Shown here: positions 35,827 through 59,200 of the stretch, piece by piece | How positions within the stretch are numbered: the first letter of the stretch is position 1 | Layout: every line of letters begins with the position of its first letter | Origin: Lineus longissimus | Lineage: Eukaryota; Nemertea; Pilidiophora; Heteronemertea; Lineidae | DNA length: 64,000 nt | Assembly: GCF_910592395.1 (NCBI RefSeq) | Contig: NC_088326.1 | Coordinates: 377,001-441,000, forward strand | Direction: 5' to 3' | Translations under genes and position numbers: made by a program | The notes under the pieces: generated by a model | The model's database searches: none | Told to the model about the DNA's origin: nothing | Seen by the model: only the letters and a program-made list of their open reading frames with translations

Positions 35827-38407
35827 ATCTACTGACCGACCTACAAGTCACAGCCTAAAGACCCTGCACCAAGCTTTGGTAGGGTTGGTCGATATAAACA
35901 TACAATAACACACAAAATATTAAAATAGTGCTTAAATATCATCTAAGTCTCAGTGTTCTCGGCACCTCCCAGGGGGCGTCCTGAGACTGGCAAATGTGGC
36001 GCTGCAGAATATCAGGACGGGTGAGTTTTAAACTGTTCTTACAAGGCAGTGTTTACAGGATACTTTTTGACAAAATGTTATTCTTATTTTCTGCTTGAGA
36101 AGGTATAAAACAGTTAAGGCCTTCTTTACCAAAATTCCTCACCAAATATCAATGCCTTTTCACTCTCGGTAAGCTCAGTGGACACTTAAGCCTCCCTTCA
36201 GTAGGTTCAAAGGCAGGGACCCCTCAGTACTGAGAACACTGGTTATATTCTAAAACACATTTGATTAATCATTTCATGAACAAATGCTCGGAAATTATAT
36301 AAGTTTCAGTATAAATGTCTGAACTATCATAATAGGATGTTTTACCAATTCGTCAACAACTTCTACAGAAATGTTAGCATTTTGAGTAACTGGCTTTAAC
36401 CAGTCTGTTCTTCACCTGTTTACCAGCCCTTAAAAATATTTCAAGGACGAGAAAAAACTTCCGTCACCAAATCGAGAAAACTTTAATTGGATGGAATTTG
36501 GAAAATACTTAAAATCCCCATTAAGTAGGTGCTCACTTTTAGGGCTGTTCTGCATCAGTACCAAATGGTGATGGTTTCGGGTTTCCAGAAGTTTTTTTGG
36601 CAAACTGTTCGATATGTAGAAAACCTTGTCAAAACCTCATATTACAATATCAACCTGGTTCTCATCTTGAAGTTGCTGAGATCCGATTTAAACTTTTACC
36701 AAGAGATCTTGCACAGTGCATCAATGCAAACACCCCACATTATTTTGAATCCCACATTTGTGATCTTCCATTTCCACAAACACACCCCAGTTTTTGTAGC
36801 GTTTGAACAAAAATTTCCCACCAATGTTTTCCAGTATTTCTGAGCCCAGTGCCTGAGTGTTCAATTGCGATATGAAAACAAAACAATAATGAGTAACTTG
36901 AGAACGACACCGTAAACAAGGTTTCCTTCAAAAATACGCCGACATGACAAAGATACTGAGGTGCAGCTGGATGAGAACTAACGACAGCCAGCAGAGAAGA
37001 CAGCACTTCCAATATATAACCAAAATCAACACTTAAAACAACTTCTAGCTTTTAATCATTTTTCATTATTCATGTTATTAAAGACATAGTTGCCATGGTA
37101 ACAAAAGTTCTACAAAACTTTCAGATATGATGATAAAATATTTCTTCGGTGTCTTGATATTTCCATGTTTGGATTTCCTGCCACAAGCTACTCCAATGGA
37201 AGACATGGTATACAAGAGCAAAGAAATTAACAACAGCAAGGTCAAAACCTCATCGCTGATTGGCCAAAATTAGTAAACTGTATTCTCGCTCAAAAGGCGG
37301 ACACCGCAAATAATCAAGATTCGCAAAAATAAAAATTGCAAAAAAATATTTTTTTCGATAGAAAAAAAATAAAAAATTTCATAAAATAAATCAATCCATC
37401 AAATGAATACTGTGAATTTCTGACTCGACTTTTTCCTTCCATTGCAAAAATTTCGGAAACAGGTTCTTTGGTTCTGTTTAGCATGATGCAAAATGTTACC
37501 ATGGTTACCATTTTCCACAACATAAACAATCAATGAGACTGAATATTTGTGAATGTATTGCTTGAATTTGAATAAACCCTTTTGAATGGGGCTGGTGCAC
37601 ATAACAAGCACAATGGTGCACAGTAAGGGTGCCCATAGCCACCGAATGATTTCCTTGGCAACGACTATCACCATGACAAAATTAAAAATGACTGACACGA
37701 GATGATAAACAATGAACCTTCACAATGTGACAAGGTGAACAAGAAAAGGACTGAGGCATTCTTGTTTAGTTTCTGAGAAAGCAAAGATCAAACAGGATCA
37801 ACATGTTGAGGATGATGATGAAGAAAGGATATTTGAAATTTTCCACATTTTTTTGAAGAACTTTTTTCAAACAATTTTGAACCTGTAACAGGCATAAATG
37901 AGCACCATACAACCGGAGTCTTTATTATTTTTCAATTTTGGTCAAAATTTTCTCAATTCGACGACAAATCAGGCGAAGACCTCAGTCCTTGACTGACAAT
38001 GGCAGATTTCAACGATGAGCAAACAACAATAAAAAATGGAAAATGGACCGACCCATGTTCTTGCCAAAATGGCACATCTTCTAAGCCTTTTATAAAGTAT
38101 GTATGCAAGACGGGCGGGTTTAGGTCTAAAGGGTTAAACAGATCTGTTGTGGTATACATATGTTGGTCTTGTGGGTGATTCACATAGATAGTTTATAAAA
38201 GGTCAGACTTCACGCACCAGACACCTAGACATTCTCTTCTACACAAAACTGTCAACTGAAAGAGTTCACAAAATAAATGGCCCATTCTTTTTAACAGACC
38301 GCTAGATATCGTCTCTTTCTCTTAACAACAAGACTTAATATTGCGATGCAAAACTCACAGCGAGACTTATTGCGATGCCAAACGCCCAACGACTCTCGCT
38401 GCTGACT

Positions 38408-48340
<9,933 letters not shown>

Positions 48341-48543
48341 TTTTCGTGTTTATCGTGTAGTTAGTCTTTAATATCAACTATATGAAATATTATTAAGAGC
48401 ATTTGACCTCGGAAAAGGCCTTTGTTCTTTATAAATATAAGCAGATGCTAAACATTGTGCCTTCCTTGCTCCTCGTTAAAAATCGCGATTTTACTATACT
48501 TCGAAATACTGGGAGATCGAGGAGGTTTACTAATTAACATAAA

Positions 48544-48551
48544 TGACGTCA
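48544..48551. promoter_or_regulatory. CRE motif TGACGTCA
   Basis: Full consensus CREB/ATF site 204 bp upstream of the minus-strand Argonaute ATG. A second divergent promoter in this window (30519-30530) has the same core. Confidence 0.45.
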
Positions 48552-48911
48552 CGAGTTATAGATCGCATTGCGGGAAATACGGAGTGAGTTATTTTTAAAC
48601 TTGCTTTCTCAACCGTGGGGTACTCCCGGGGGGTAATCGGGGGGGGGGGGGGAATGCCTGCGAGAGGACAGAGGGCCATTGCAGGCTGTTTCGCGTGTTA
48701 GAGGGCCTGAAACATGGCAGATGGGATTAACAGTCAAGAACACGGCCCGTTCCCCCCTAACATGCAAGGGGGATAATTTCCACCTCACAATGAGGCAATT
48801 TTTGATTTTAAGTAATCGCGTAGTTCCACTTTTTTAGCTCAGATGGCGCCAACTGAGGTCCTGTCAAAATCATTGGCCTACCTGAGGCTAAGAGGAAACT
48901 CACGAAACTCT

Positions 48912-49023
48912 ACAGGGTGGCCCAAAAAGGTTTTGATCCCATGCACAATAGAATTCTATTGTGTGTGTCCATTGTGTGAGGGAAATTAACTGTAGTACAT
49001 GAACTTGTGTCACCCTGTTCAAA
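48912..49023. mobile_element. MITE-like fragment, same family as 35490-35826
   Basis: It opens with ACAGGGTGGCCCAAAA, identical to the left end of 35490-35826. A possible right end, reverse complement AACAGGGTGACACAAG, lies at 49008-49023. A palindromic AATAGAATTCTATT lies inside. A further CTACAGGGTGGAC at 49282 suggests that the element may be longer and rearranged. Confidence 0.45.
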
Positions 49024-49345
49024 GATATCGGAGCGAAAGTGAAAAACGAGGACATTTCTGTTTTCCACCGCAACGGGCCTGTGTATTTTGCCGTCGCTCT
49101 GCAGAAATGACTTTCGGCCAATGAGACAGTAGTGCATCTCTTCTGGATGTGCACTCCCCTTCATTGCTCGCCATGTTGCCAGGGAGTATACCAAGTCTTT
49201 GCTGGATGTGCCATGCCCCTTCACTATGCGTACTCTGTCTGATCTAGATGTGTACTCTCCCAACGTAGTGCACCATGTTTCTACAGGGTGGACCTTGTCT
49301 CCACGCTTAAGAAAACTGTGTCTCATTTTCATGAAATCAGAACAC

Positions 49346-49560
49346 CAGACCTGAAGAGACAGCAGATATACTGCAACAACCATACCATAATATGCTGCCA
49401 CAACCAGACCTGAACAACATATGCTCTCACAACCAGACCTGATAGACAGGAAATGCTAGCACAACCAAACCTGACATGAGATTGCAGATGCTGCCACAAC
49501 CAGCCTGATGAGATTACAGACACTGTCACAACCAGACCTGGCGAGATAACAGATGCCAGA
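49346..49560. repeat. Degenerate minisatellite between the Argonaute genes
   Basis: Six imperfect units of about 30-50 bp, each with CACAACCAGACCTG or a close variant followed by A/G-rich spacer and ATGCT or ATGCC. Copies begin near 49346, 49400, 49430, 49461, 49496 and 49528. The run sits near the middle of the palindromic Argonaute pair. Confidence 0.75.
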
Positions 49561-50287
49561 GCCAAGGCCAGCACGAGCAGATCCACACCTGATATCCCGC
49601 CCCATCACAAAGTAGACCAATGAACGACCTCGACAGCAAAGATTACTTCGGAGCAATCCTCAACCGTTCATGTTTAATTGAAACATACTGAACCTATAAT
49701 GTGACCAGGTCAATAGGAAGGATAGAGGCCCAAGTCAGAGTGCCCTTTATGTCGTTTTACTCATCGGCTCGATATCGGTCCGATATCGGCCAAGTTGTGC
49801 CAAGAATAGGATGGGCCTGGAGACTATATAGGGCCGCTCTGGAATTTGGTCTAACTTTAGAGTAACCCAGTCTAGTTACTCTAAGGTCTAACATTATTTG
49901 ATCCGATAAGGGTAACCTTTCTTTATTCTCCACACGCTCCGAGAGATGGTGGGAACGGTGTCAAACGAGTTTGTGTTTCGCAATTAAAATTGATAGCTTA
50001 ACTATTACTGGCTTCCTGCCCACACACAAAGATAACTTTGTATTGTCAATGGACAAGATTGTGACAAGTTGAGACCAGCAGGGGCATTTTACCCATTGAC
50101 CTAATTGGTATGATAATTGATGGGGGGAATACTGGAATTCCTGATGACGTTCGTGCAGCTGATTGGCTACCTCATTGTAATACTGATTAGTGTATCCGCC
50201 ATCTCTTCGCTTTGTAAAGGTCGGAGGGATTTTCCGAACTCATCAAAACAGCTCCTGTACAACAGCTGTCTGTCTGAAGATGCCATT

Positions 50288-53200
50288 ATGTATCCTGGTA
50301 TAGGGCAAAGTAAGTATTCTTTCTATCTTTCTATTTTAAATGTGATGAGTTTGTGAAACTATCCTAAAAACTCCACCCAAAGTTGGTCAGATGGTTTGTC
50401 ACTTTTTCCCATGATCATGTACACAGTCCATGTGTACATTACCGTGTGTTTAACAATCACAGTGTAACTCATTCGTGAGTCATTTTCGGACAACAGTGAT
50501 CGGGGCACAGGCACGTGGAAGAGGTCAATCCCCCCCCCCCCCGTCGACTGACAAACACACCAACACACTCCCCACTGGGTGTATTGTCACAATGGGTGTG
50601 TCACTGTGTGTCAGTCAGCTGTCAGTGTCTGACTCTGTCAGTGGGTAGAGCCTGAGATGCCAGCCTTGCCTGTGTCATCGATCTCTTATTTCCACGTGCC
50701 TGTGATGGAATCAGCTTCGGACCTTTCCATTTGCATTTTTGGTGAACTGGGTGAATGTCTGACTGAGGTCGTTGTAGAGTAGGCTAATCTGATCATTTAT
50801 GACGATAGGCCAGCCGCCTATGACTTTAATCTCGATGAGTGTCTCTATCTCTTCGTCCTCGGCCAGTTCTACAGTACACCGCAACTGGTTAGAGACCTTG
50901 TGACGAGTAAGACTGAGGACAAGACGAAGGAAACACCTTTTTTTGGACCAAACTGGCTGCCAGTGCCACTCGGTAAAACCAAAGACAACAAGTAACTTGT
51001 AACTGAGGAGATAACTAACAAATGGAGCTGGACCAAACTTTGTCATTACCAGAAAGGAAAGATGCCAGTCATCTTCAAGGCCTTAAATAGTGACTTCCTC
51101 TTATTAGTTTTTTAAAATGTATTCTCTTTTACAGCCCAGACACCAGGACCTCCTGGGGCCTTACCCCCGAGTCCACTAGGAGCCCCGGGGTCTGGGGCGC
51201 CACCAGGACCCAGTCGCTTTGGCGTACCCCCACCACTTGTGCCACCAATACCCCCAGGTTCCCTTGGACAACCACCGCCACCACCAGGACCAAATGACTT
51301 CCAGTGCCCGCAGCGTCCAAACCATGGCACCGAGGGCCGCCCGATTCTGCTCCGTGCCAACCATTTTCAAGTTCGAATGCCCAAAGGTTTCATCCATCAC
51401 TATGACATATCAATAACACCCGACAAATGTCCACGGCGAGTCAACAGGTGAGACAAGCTCTTTTCAGTTGTGAACTTTATACTATGACTTTTCATAACCT
51501 GATTTCTTCAGTGGTACAACACTTCGAATGCCCTTTCTAAAACAATTAATTTACAACTTTGACAATTCAGAATTGCATGATCAGGTCTCTTCAAACTGGC
51601 AGTCACATGACCATGGCTTTCCAATGAAGCAGTTTGTCATGCTTGTTGGGGTACCAAGCTGAAACTGGGGGTACCAGAAACACATCAGGCTGTTGCCCCC
51701 AACAGCTTGGTGGAAGAGAAGGTTTTTGATATATATTGTGTGTTTTATTCATAAGCTGTTCTAACACACAAGTGTTATTACTAGGCCACAGTTGGAGCAG
51801 CTGTAACTGACCAGATGGAAATTCATTCAATGTCATTCGTGTTGTGTGTGTTTGATGTTACAGTTATCAGTTTGAGCATGTCCTGAATTCATGATCGAGT
51901 GGTCGTAGTGGATACTGTATGTGGGCGTAATATGAAGTACCATGTGAAGGCTGTACAATTTCTGGTCTTTGAACTGGTCAAGTCCTCCACGGATGCATTT
52001 GGAATCTATGGTACTGAGTTATTCTCAGGCAAATGTTCACCGTGGCTTAATGACCAGCACTAATTAAGAAACCAACCCATGTTCATAGCCCCATGTCGAC
52101 TTCCCCCACTAGGCCCAGATTAGGTTGCCACATTATGAGAAACGCATCAATTATGATATAACATCGCCTATCTGCGGAACCAATTATGAAGAGAAAACCC
52201 ATAGTGGATTGAATCCTTTGTCCTGATGTGTGACTATATAATGTACAGCTTTCTGTTACATACCCAAGGTCTGTTCAGTAAATGAAAGTTTCAATATAGT
52301 GTATGGCATCACTATGATTTAAAATATCTACTGGGGTGATTTCAGTGTCACTGATATTGTTATTTGTTTTACATTTAGAGGTTGCATTAGATTACGTCAG
52401 TTGTTTTCTTCATACAATCTAAATTGTATTCCAAAAGGAAAAATTGGATCCAGATGTGTAGATGGTTAAATTTATGATTCAAATCAAACCCCAAATATGT
52501 CCAGAGAATGCCACTAAATCTCATACATGACCTAATCTGATGAAGTCTGCATGTGTGCGTCATTCATTTGTGTACGTCATCTGTACTCAGTATGGCGAAT
52601 GGCTGATGATTTGCCAACCGAAGGATGAGCGAGATTTTGCTTGAAATGTAGGGTTAATCAGCTTCTCATTGTTTTTAAACCAATATCTCAATTCCTTTGT
52701 TATTCTATGGTATTTTGAGACATAATATCAGATCAGTCAACATTCTCATTTGTATATATTTGACATCGATTTATGCGATCAGCGAAATGTATCATTACTC
52801 AATTCTTGGCTTAATCTAGCCTTACTCGACAATGGAAAATCTCTGCCATGTCGCCATGGTAACCGTCTGGTAACTGCTCTTTGCCTGCTGGTGGTCTGAC
52901 GTTAAATTATTAGTCGTTGATTATAGTTCATATGATTTTGGCTTCAGGAGTTGGGGGGGGGGGGGGGTTAGAGTTGAGTGTCTGAACTCAGGGGAGGGAT
53001 TTGTGGTTGGCGTCTAATTATTATCAAGAATAAATTCAGACTTTAAAAGAAAACTTAACTATTTCTTCCTGTTCCTTGAATGAAAAAATTTTTTGTGAAA
53101 AATTCGAAAGAGCAGAAAGTTTCAACTCTTTGAATGTTTTGCTCTTTGCAGAGAAATTATAGAGACAATGGTGCAAGCATATAGCCAACGAATATTTAAC

Positions 53201-56200
53201 GGCCAAAAACCTGTCTTTGATGGACGGAAAAATCTTTATAGTCGGGACCCTCTTCCTATTGGAAGAGAAAAGGTAAGGAATAATGACAATGAAAATGAAC
53301 CGCCAAATTTTCGCAGTTTTATTTTTCGGAGTTGTAAAAATATCCAGATGTTTGTCCAGATTTTTTTGGATCTGGATCCGAAAGAAAGAAGAAAAATGTC
53401 ATTGACACACACTACACCTCTTCATTTTCAGGTGGAATTAGAAGTGACGCTGCCTGGCGAAGGCAAAGATCGAGTTTTCAAAGTTGCCATCAAATGGATT
53501 GCCCAAGTCAGCTTATACGCCTTAGAAGAAGCCTTAGACGGCAAAATGCAACAAATCCCCTTCGATGCCATATTAGCTTTAGACGTTGTGATGAGACACT
53601 TACCAAGCATGAAGTAAGTACAACCATATCTGCCCTGATTGTTGTGGACGCGTCAGGCCAGCACCCCCTGGGCCAATACCATCTCGGCCAGCGCCACCTG
53701 GGCCAGCTCCTGGGCACTTCCACGGTCAGTTACCATAAATTTTGGCAGCAAGCGCAGAATTTAGTCTACCGCAAAAGCAAAGAGGCGAATTCGTGAATGT
53801 CAAAAATGTAGGCCAACCTCAAATAAAAAATTTCCTTCAAACCATCCCCTGATTAGTTGTGGCTAAACCATCCAACATCCACCTTTCAGATACACCCCAG
53901 TAGGACGGTCATTTTTCTCGCCGCCCGAAGGCTACGACCACCCACTCGGTGGGGGACGAGAGGTTTGGTTTGGCTTCCATCAAAGTGTACGACCGTCACA
54001 TTGGAAAATGATGCTAAATATAGATGGTAAGTCATGTGATGGTCTTGACAGTGGTCTGGTCTAGTAGAAGATAATACATACGGTATTTTCAAGAATAACT
54101 GAGATTCTGTTGACCCCATGGTCACCAGTCATAAAAGACGACAATGTATTTTGATGGCTTCGCTCGAGTCACCTTAATGTCTCTAAACAAATAAGGGCTC
54201 ATGTTTCAAAGTGTTTGTCTTCATTGTGCTTCTCTTTTCCAGTTTCTGCGACTGCCTTTTATAAAGCACAGCCTGTTATCGAATTTATGTGCGAGGTGCT
54301 GGATTTGCGGGACATCAACGAACAACGCCGGCCATTAACTGATTCCCAACGAGTGAAATTTACAAAGGAGATAAAAGGTATCAATGAGAAACACAGATCA
54401 AGTTCCCTTGAAAAAGGGAGGCAAGAAGAACAGCCAAGTGTGGGAGATTTCGAGATATAAACAATCAAAACAACAGAAGTTCGACCACTGCTGTTCTGCA
54501 TGGGAGCCTTTCGTCTTTATAAATGTTGTGTCTCCATGTCTGCATTTAGAAGATGTCCGTCTTTCTCTATCAAAGACACTTCGTGTGATCAACAGAATAG
54601 TAGTCTATTACAGTGTTGACCCTCGTGAAATGGCCACAGTTGTGAATAAGTTATGTTAAATAGATGTCACTTGCCCGTGCCCCCCCCCCACCGCCCTCAC
54701 TCGCCCACCCAACACTTGTCTCGAAATACTCCATCTTGCAATTTCTCACTTTCGTCTTTTCAGGTTTGAAGGTTGAGATCACCCATTGCGGGACGATGAA
54801 ACGAAAGTACCGAGTATGCAACGTCACGCGTCGCCCAGCACAAACACAGTCGTAAGTAACGTACATCTCATGTCAAACCTGAACAAATTGAAAAACTTAG
54901 ACGAGAGCATGTCTGCTCCTTAGGGGAAATGACTGTGAACTGACCTGGTGAAATCAGTCCACCTCCCCAAGCCAGTTTCACCTTGCTTTACGGTACCATG
55001 CTGCATGAGAGCTATCAAAGAATCCGACACCATTTGGAACTCGGATCGCAATGACGTCATGTGGTCAATTATGGAAGGATCATCTCCTCAAAGAAGATTC
55101 CTAGAATTTGCTGGATTTTGAACGGAATGTTGAACAGTCTGAGTTTTCTTTCAGCTTCCCACTTCAGCTAGAATCAGGACAGACAGTCGAATGTACCGTG
55201 GCCAAATATTTCGCAGAACGTTATAAAATGAAATTGCAGTAAGTTGACCTGGTTTTTCTCCTAATTTTCTGAAATTACGCTTAAATCTTATTGATCGACT
55301 GTTTCTTGGCCTTCTGACTTCACCAAAACTATTCAAACTTGTTCTACAGATGATTCAATTCAGGTTTTCATTTGGCCTGCTTTTTCACAAGGATTAAAAG
55401 TTGCTTTCTAGGGTCTTTAAATCTGTACCATAGATGCATCGCATGAAGCTGAGATTCTTAATTTGACCTACTGTTTCCACAGACATCCACACCTTCCATG
55501 CCTACAAGTCGGCCAAGAACAGAAACACACCTACCTACCACTTGAGGTCTGCAATATCGTCGCTGGTCAGCGCTGCATCAAGAAGCTGACTGACATGCAG
55601 ACGTCAACGATGATAAAAGCCACGGCAAGATCTGCTCCTGATCGCGAGAAAGAAATCAACAACTTGGTAAGTCGGAGAAACTTTTGTCAAAATTGTTGAA
55701 GTGACAAGTGTCGCGGAGATCACTCGACTCCTGTAAATTCTACGAAAAGTTGATAAATTTTTAATTGAACGATGATAAGAACCTTACTATTGTCAAGACA
55801 CGTCATTGTAGCTTGTGGTAACCTATTCCTAAATGTCATCATAATCACAACCAGAACAGACTCTTCAATTCCTTCTATGAATGAAATCTGAAGTACATGT
55901 AGAAAACAGCTAGATTGCCTCTTCCAACCAGCTATTGTCCAATAGATGGTCATATTCATTTCAATTCATCAGATGAACACCTCTTGCGATCGGATGGAGT
56001 GACTGTGTGTTGGTTTCACGTCGGAGACATCAATGGCTGACCACACCAGTCGGTCACTTTGTTTCCCCACCACAGAGCTCCACTCAACATGCGTCTGAAA
56101 AGAGGCAAATTGTTTCATGATAATTTTCAATGTTTAAATGTTCTCTCATTAATACAATTTCTTTTCCTAGGTTGCGGTATTGAGTTGGTAACTTTTTAGC

Positions 56201-59200
56201 CGCAAACATTTAAAAACAAGTACGGAACTTTGAATGCGCACAGGCTCATGATTGTCTTTATTAAGGGGGTTATCTGGACAAAGACACTTTAATACCCGTC
56301 AGTGTGATGTTTTGTGAACGTAGAAAGTTCTTGTAGCTGTGCAGATCACCCCTTTTACTAATGTTTCATCCTCCGTTGCGTCTCCTCTAGGTGCGAAAAG
56401 CCGACTTCAACAACGACCGCTACCTTCAAACCTTCGGCATCAGCATCTTAAACCAGATGACCGAAGTTCAAGGTCGCGTACTGGCGCCACCAAAGTTGCA
56501 GTATGGCGGTCGGGTAGGCACACATTGCTTCCCTCTCCTCCTGTTCGATTGACCTTGAATCTGTGGTGACCTTTGACCTCTGACCTCCTCCCTCAATGGT
56601 TGAAATCTGGCATGATGATTTAACCGTGCTGCAAATGAGGGATAACTCTTCATGTGATGTGTGACAATAAGATTTCTTGTCTGCTGTAAAGCTGGTTATC
56701 ACTGGGTTCGATATATTGATCACAGGCAGTATTGAATTGATATTGCCACAGTTATTGGCAGTCTGCAGTTTGGGTCAGAGGTCAGATGTCGAAGGTCATC
56801 ATTCGTATGATGAGCTGATCAATGAAGTAGACAAACTTGAAGTCACAAATTCTAAAATGTTGGCGTAAGAAATCAGAATTTTAGAAGGGAATATTTGTGT
56901 ATTTTGTCCACTTCTTTGATCAGTGTGTGTGTGTGTGTGTGTGTGTCGAAGCCAGGTAAATGAAGGTCAGATATCCTTAGGTCAAGGTCAGCTCCCCCCC
57001 AAATTCTTTACTTCAGGCGACAAACCAAAACCACGGGCACAATGGCTAAAGAATAATCGAAAACATTTGACAAAAAAATTAAGAATTTCAAATTTTACTG
57101 AAAAATCTGCAGGTTCGCAAAGCAGAATTCAACACGGACCCCTACCTTCAAACTTTCGGGCTACAAGTTAACACGTGGATGACCGAGGTGCAGGGACGAG
57201 TTTTGCCGGCCCCGAGATTGCAATATGGCGGAAGGGTAAGACATAAAGCAGTGGTGCAGCACAACGTGGGCCGCATTATACTGGTGTATATCTCTGGTCA
57301 TAGGTGGCAGCAGTTGTAACTAACTTTACGCCTGAAGTACACAAATTGACCACTGCTACCACCTATTGTAAAGGATGTAAACTAGGATACTTTAAACAAA
57401 ATCACCAATGAACTTGGCCTTTAATGTTTTGTTATACAATGGGTAATTCGATGGGTGACCATTTTCAAGATTTAGCCGGAAAGTCCTGCATGATTATCAC
57501 AAGTGTCAGTATTTGATATTACTGTTGAATGCACTGATTGGACACCAGTTCCTGTGATGCAGCACCCTCTATGATGAGCTGTGTGAACTATTGTGTTGAG
57601 ATGTTTACATGTCGGTGTGTATGGTGGATTTAGTCTATGCTGATCCTATTCAAGACCCCACCTAGTGGTCAGTTAGGGAACGAAACAGTGTGCGCTTATG
57701 TGGACAGCCCTTGCAGTATTTTGAACACGCCTTGTTGGCAGGTAATGGGGAATAATCAACTTGTGGCAAACCAAGGACTTGGGTTGTCTCGGGGACATTC
57801 TATTGTCTTTAGAATCTTGAATGGTTGCAAAATGACTCACGGCTTGTGTATTTAAAACCTGGTTTGAATGAGGTTTTAGTGAATGAATCTGCTGTGCTCA
57901 AATGATTTCAACATAACCCCTTGTTCTGAATGTACACTAACTATTGCCCAGTGTGGAGACTGCATGTTACATTGAAAATAACTGGTCCAATAGATTAAAT
58001 GATTAGCGAAAGGTGGAAATATTTTGAACAGAAATGTCATTTGTGGCAAATTATACAGAAGGGAGATTGTAGTTTAACAGCATTGACAAGTCATTGAGCT
58101 TCATTAAAATGTACTCTGCAGTTTCATCAGAGAAATTTTGAGTAAAACAAACAAGCAATTTTTGTCGCTGCAACCTGCGATGTCAGGACGACAACCATGT
58201 GTGAGTCGGTGTAAATTGTTGTCAAATTTGAGATTTTGAATGCCGAGATTTTCTATTGTTTGTGTACTGATTATATGTATGTTTTCCTTGCAGACCGCTC
58301 CGCAGGTAGAGAATACTTCGACCCGAGTCGAATTTTCAAATACAGTGCATGAAGTTCTGACAAAATGAAAAAACAAAGTTACCATATAAAAACCTATGAC
58401 ATAGCTTGGTGATTATTTTGGTTTGCTAAATTTCCAGCCTGGCCAATCGGTTGAATAGCCAGCTGATGTATGAGTAGTGAGCTTGATTACTGTACAACCA
58501 AATATTGGGTTTTGATTGGATTGGTAAAAGTTGTGAAAATGTACCCTCAGAATTGCACAAACTGACATACGACAAGATTTTGTCAAAAATGTTTAGACAA
58601 CATTTCACTCTTTACCCATGATTCATTAGGATCAGGATGGACTTTGTTTTTTTATCGTCATGGTTACTGGTAGTGGCATTTAGAATAGGCTGTTCCTTCC
58701 TTTGCTTCCCTCCCTCCTGTGGATAAGCTTCCTTTCCTATTCTGTTTGTATTCATGTGGTTGTTGACAGGGGGGTGTAGGCACCAGGAGAGTTATGTGTG
58801 TCGTTCGTTGTTATGTTGTCTGTCTCCTGTCCTCAAAACGTCTGTTATCTCCCGAAAAACGAATCTGTTGCAGATGATACATGTTGGCGTGTTACTTTTA
58901 GTACTGAACTTATCCACCAGGAGGGCTGTAGTTAAGCTTCTGAATGTCACCCTGCAGTCAGGTCACCAAATAGCTGAGCTCACAACCAGTAATGTCTGTC
59001 GCAGACAACCGATTTTCTGCCTCGTGTAGGAATCTGAAAATAGTCGCATTCATTTTCAATTTGTGTTCTTGCTAAGCTCTATGGTGACCAGTTATTGTGA
59101 ATTTCACCCAAACTCAAGAATACATTAACAAAGGGAGAGTATCTTCATGTGCATTAGAAAGTGTCAAGAAAGTTCCCTCAGCTTAAGGCTGAAGTGCATG

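Larger units (their letters stand above)
32391..38407. other. 6-kb convergent spacer, perhaps long 3' UTR of the minus-strand Argonaute
   Basis: It lies between the 3' ends of BLOC1S5 (plus) and Argonaute (minus). TTTATT (AATAAA on minus) at about 37920 would give the Argonaute mRNA a 490-nt 3' UTR; further copies near 33308 and 32516 would allow one of 5-6 kb. It contains the LINE relic (32690-32985), a MITE-like element (35490-35826), two diverged direct copies of a 40-nt motif (34139-34178 and 34280-34318, both with CAGGTGTT-x-GTTGATGCAGGTGTTA) and a possible orphan exon at 34317-34462. Otherwise AT-rich with no supported gene. Confidence 0.5.
48341..50287. promoter_or_regulatory. Divergent promoter region of the two Argonaute genes
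   Basis: The two ATG codons are 1947 bp apart and face away from each other. The spacer contains a CRE (48544-48551) near the minus-strand gene, a G15 run near 48638, a MITE-like terminus at 48912 and a degenerate minisatellite at 49346-49560. The two flanks are not obvious copies of each other, so the promoters appear to differ. Confidence 0.5.

Noticed and set aside
52250-53151. Possible duplicate of exon 3 in the plus-strand Argonaute
   Set aside because: Searched for [11 protein letters not shown]-like coding upstream of 53152; only the one copy is present.
56774-56992. AGGTCA copies as a nuclear-receptor enhancer
   Set aside because: Intronic position, complementarity with TGACCT beside exon A and the matching arrangement in the paralogue favour RNA pairing or a dispersed repeat over a DNA response element.
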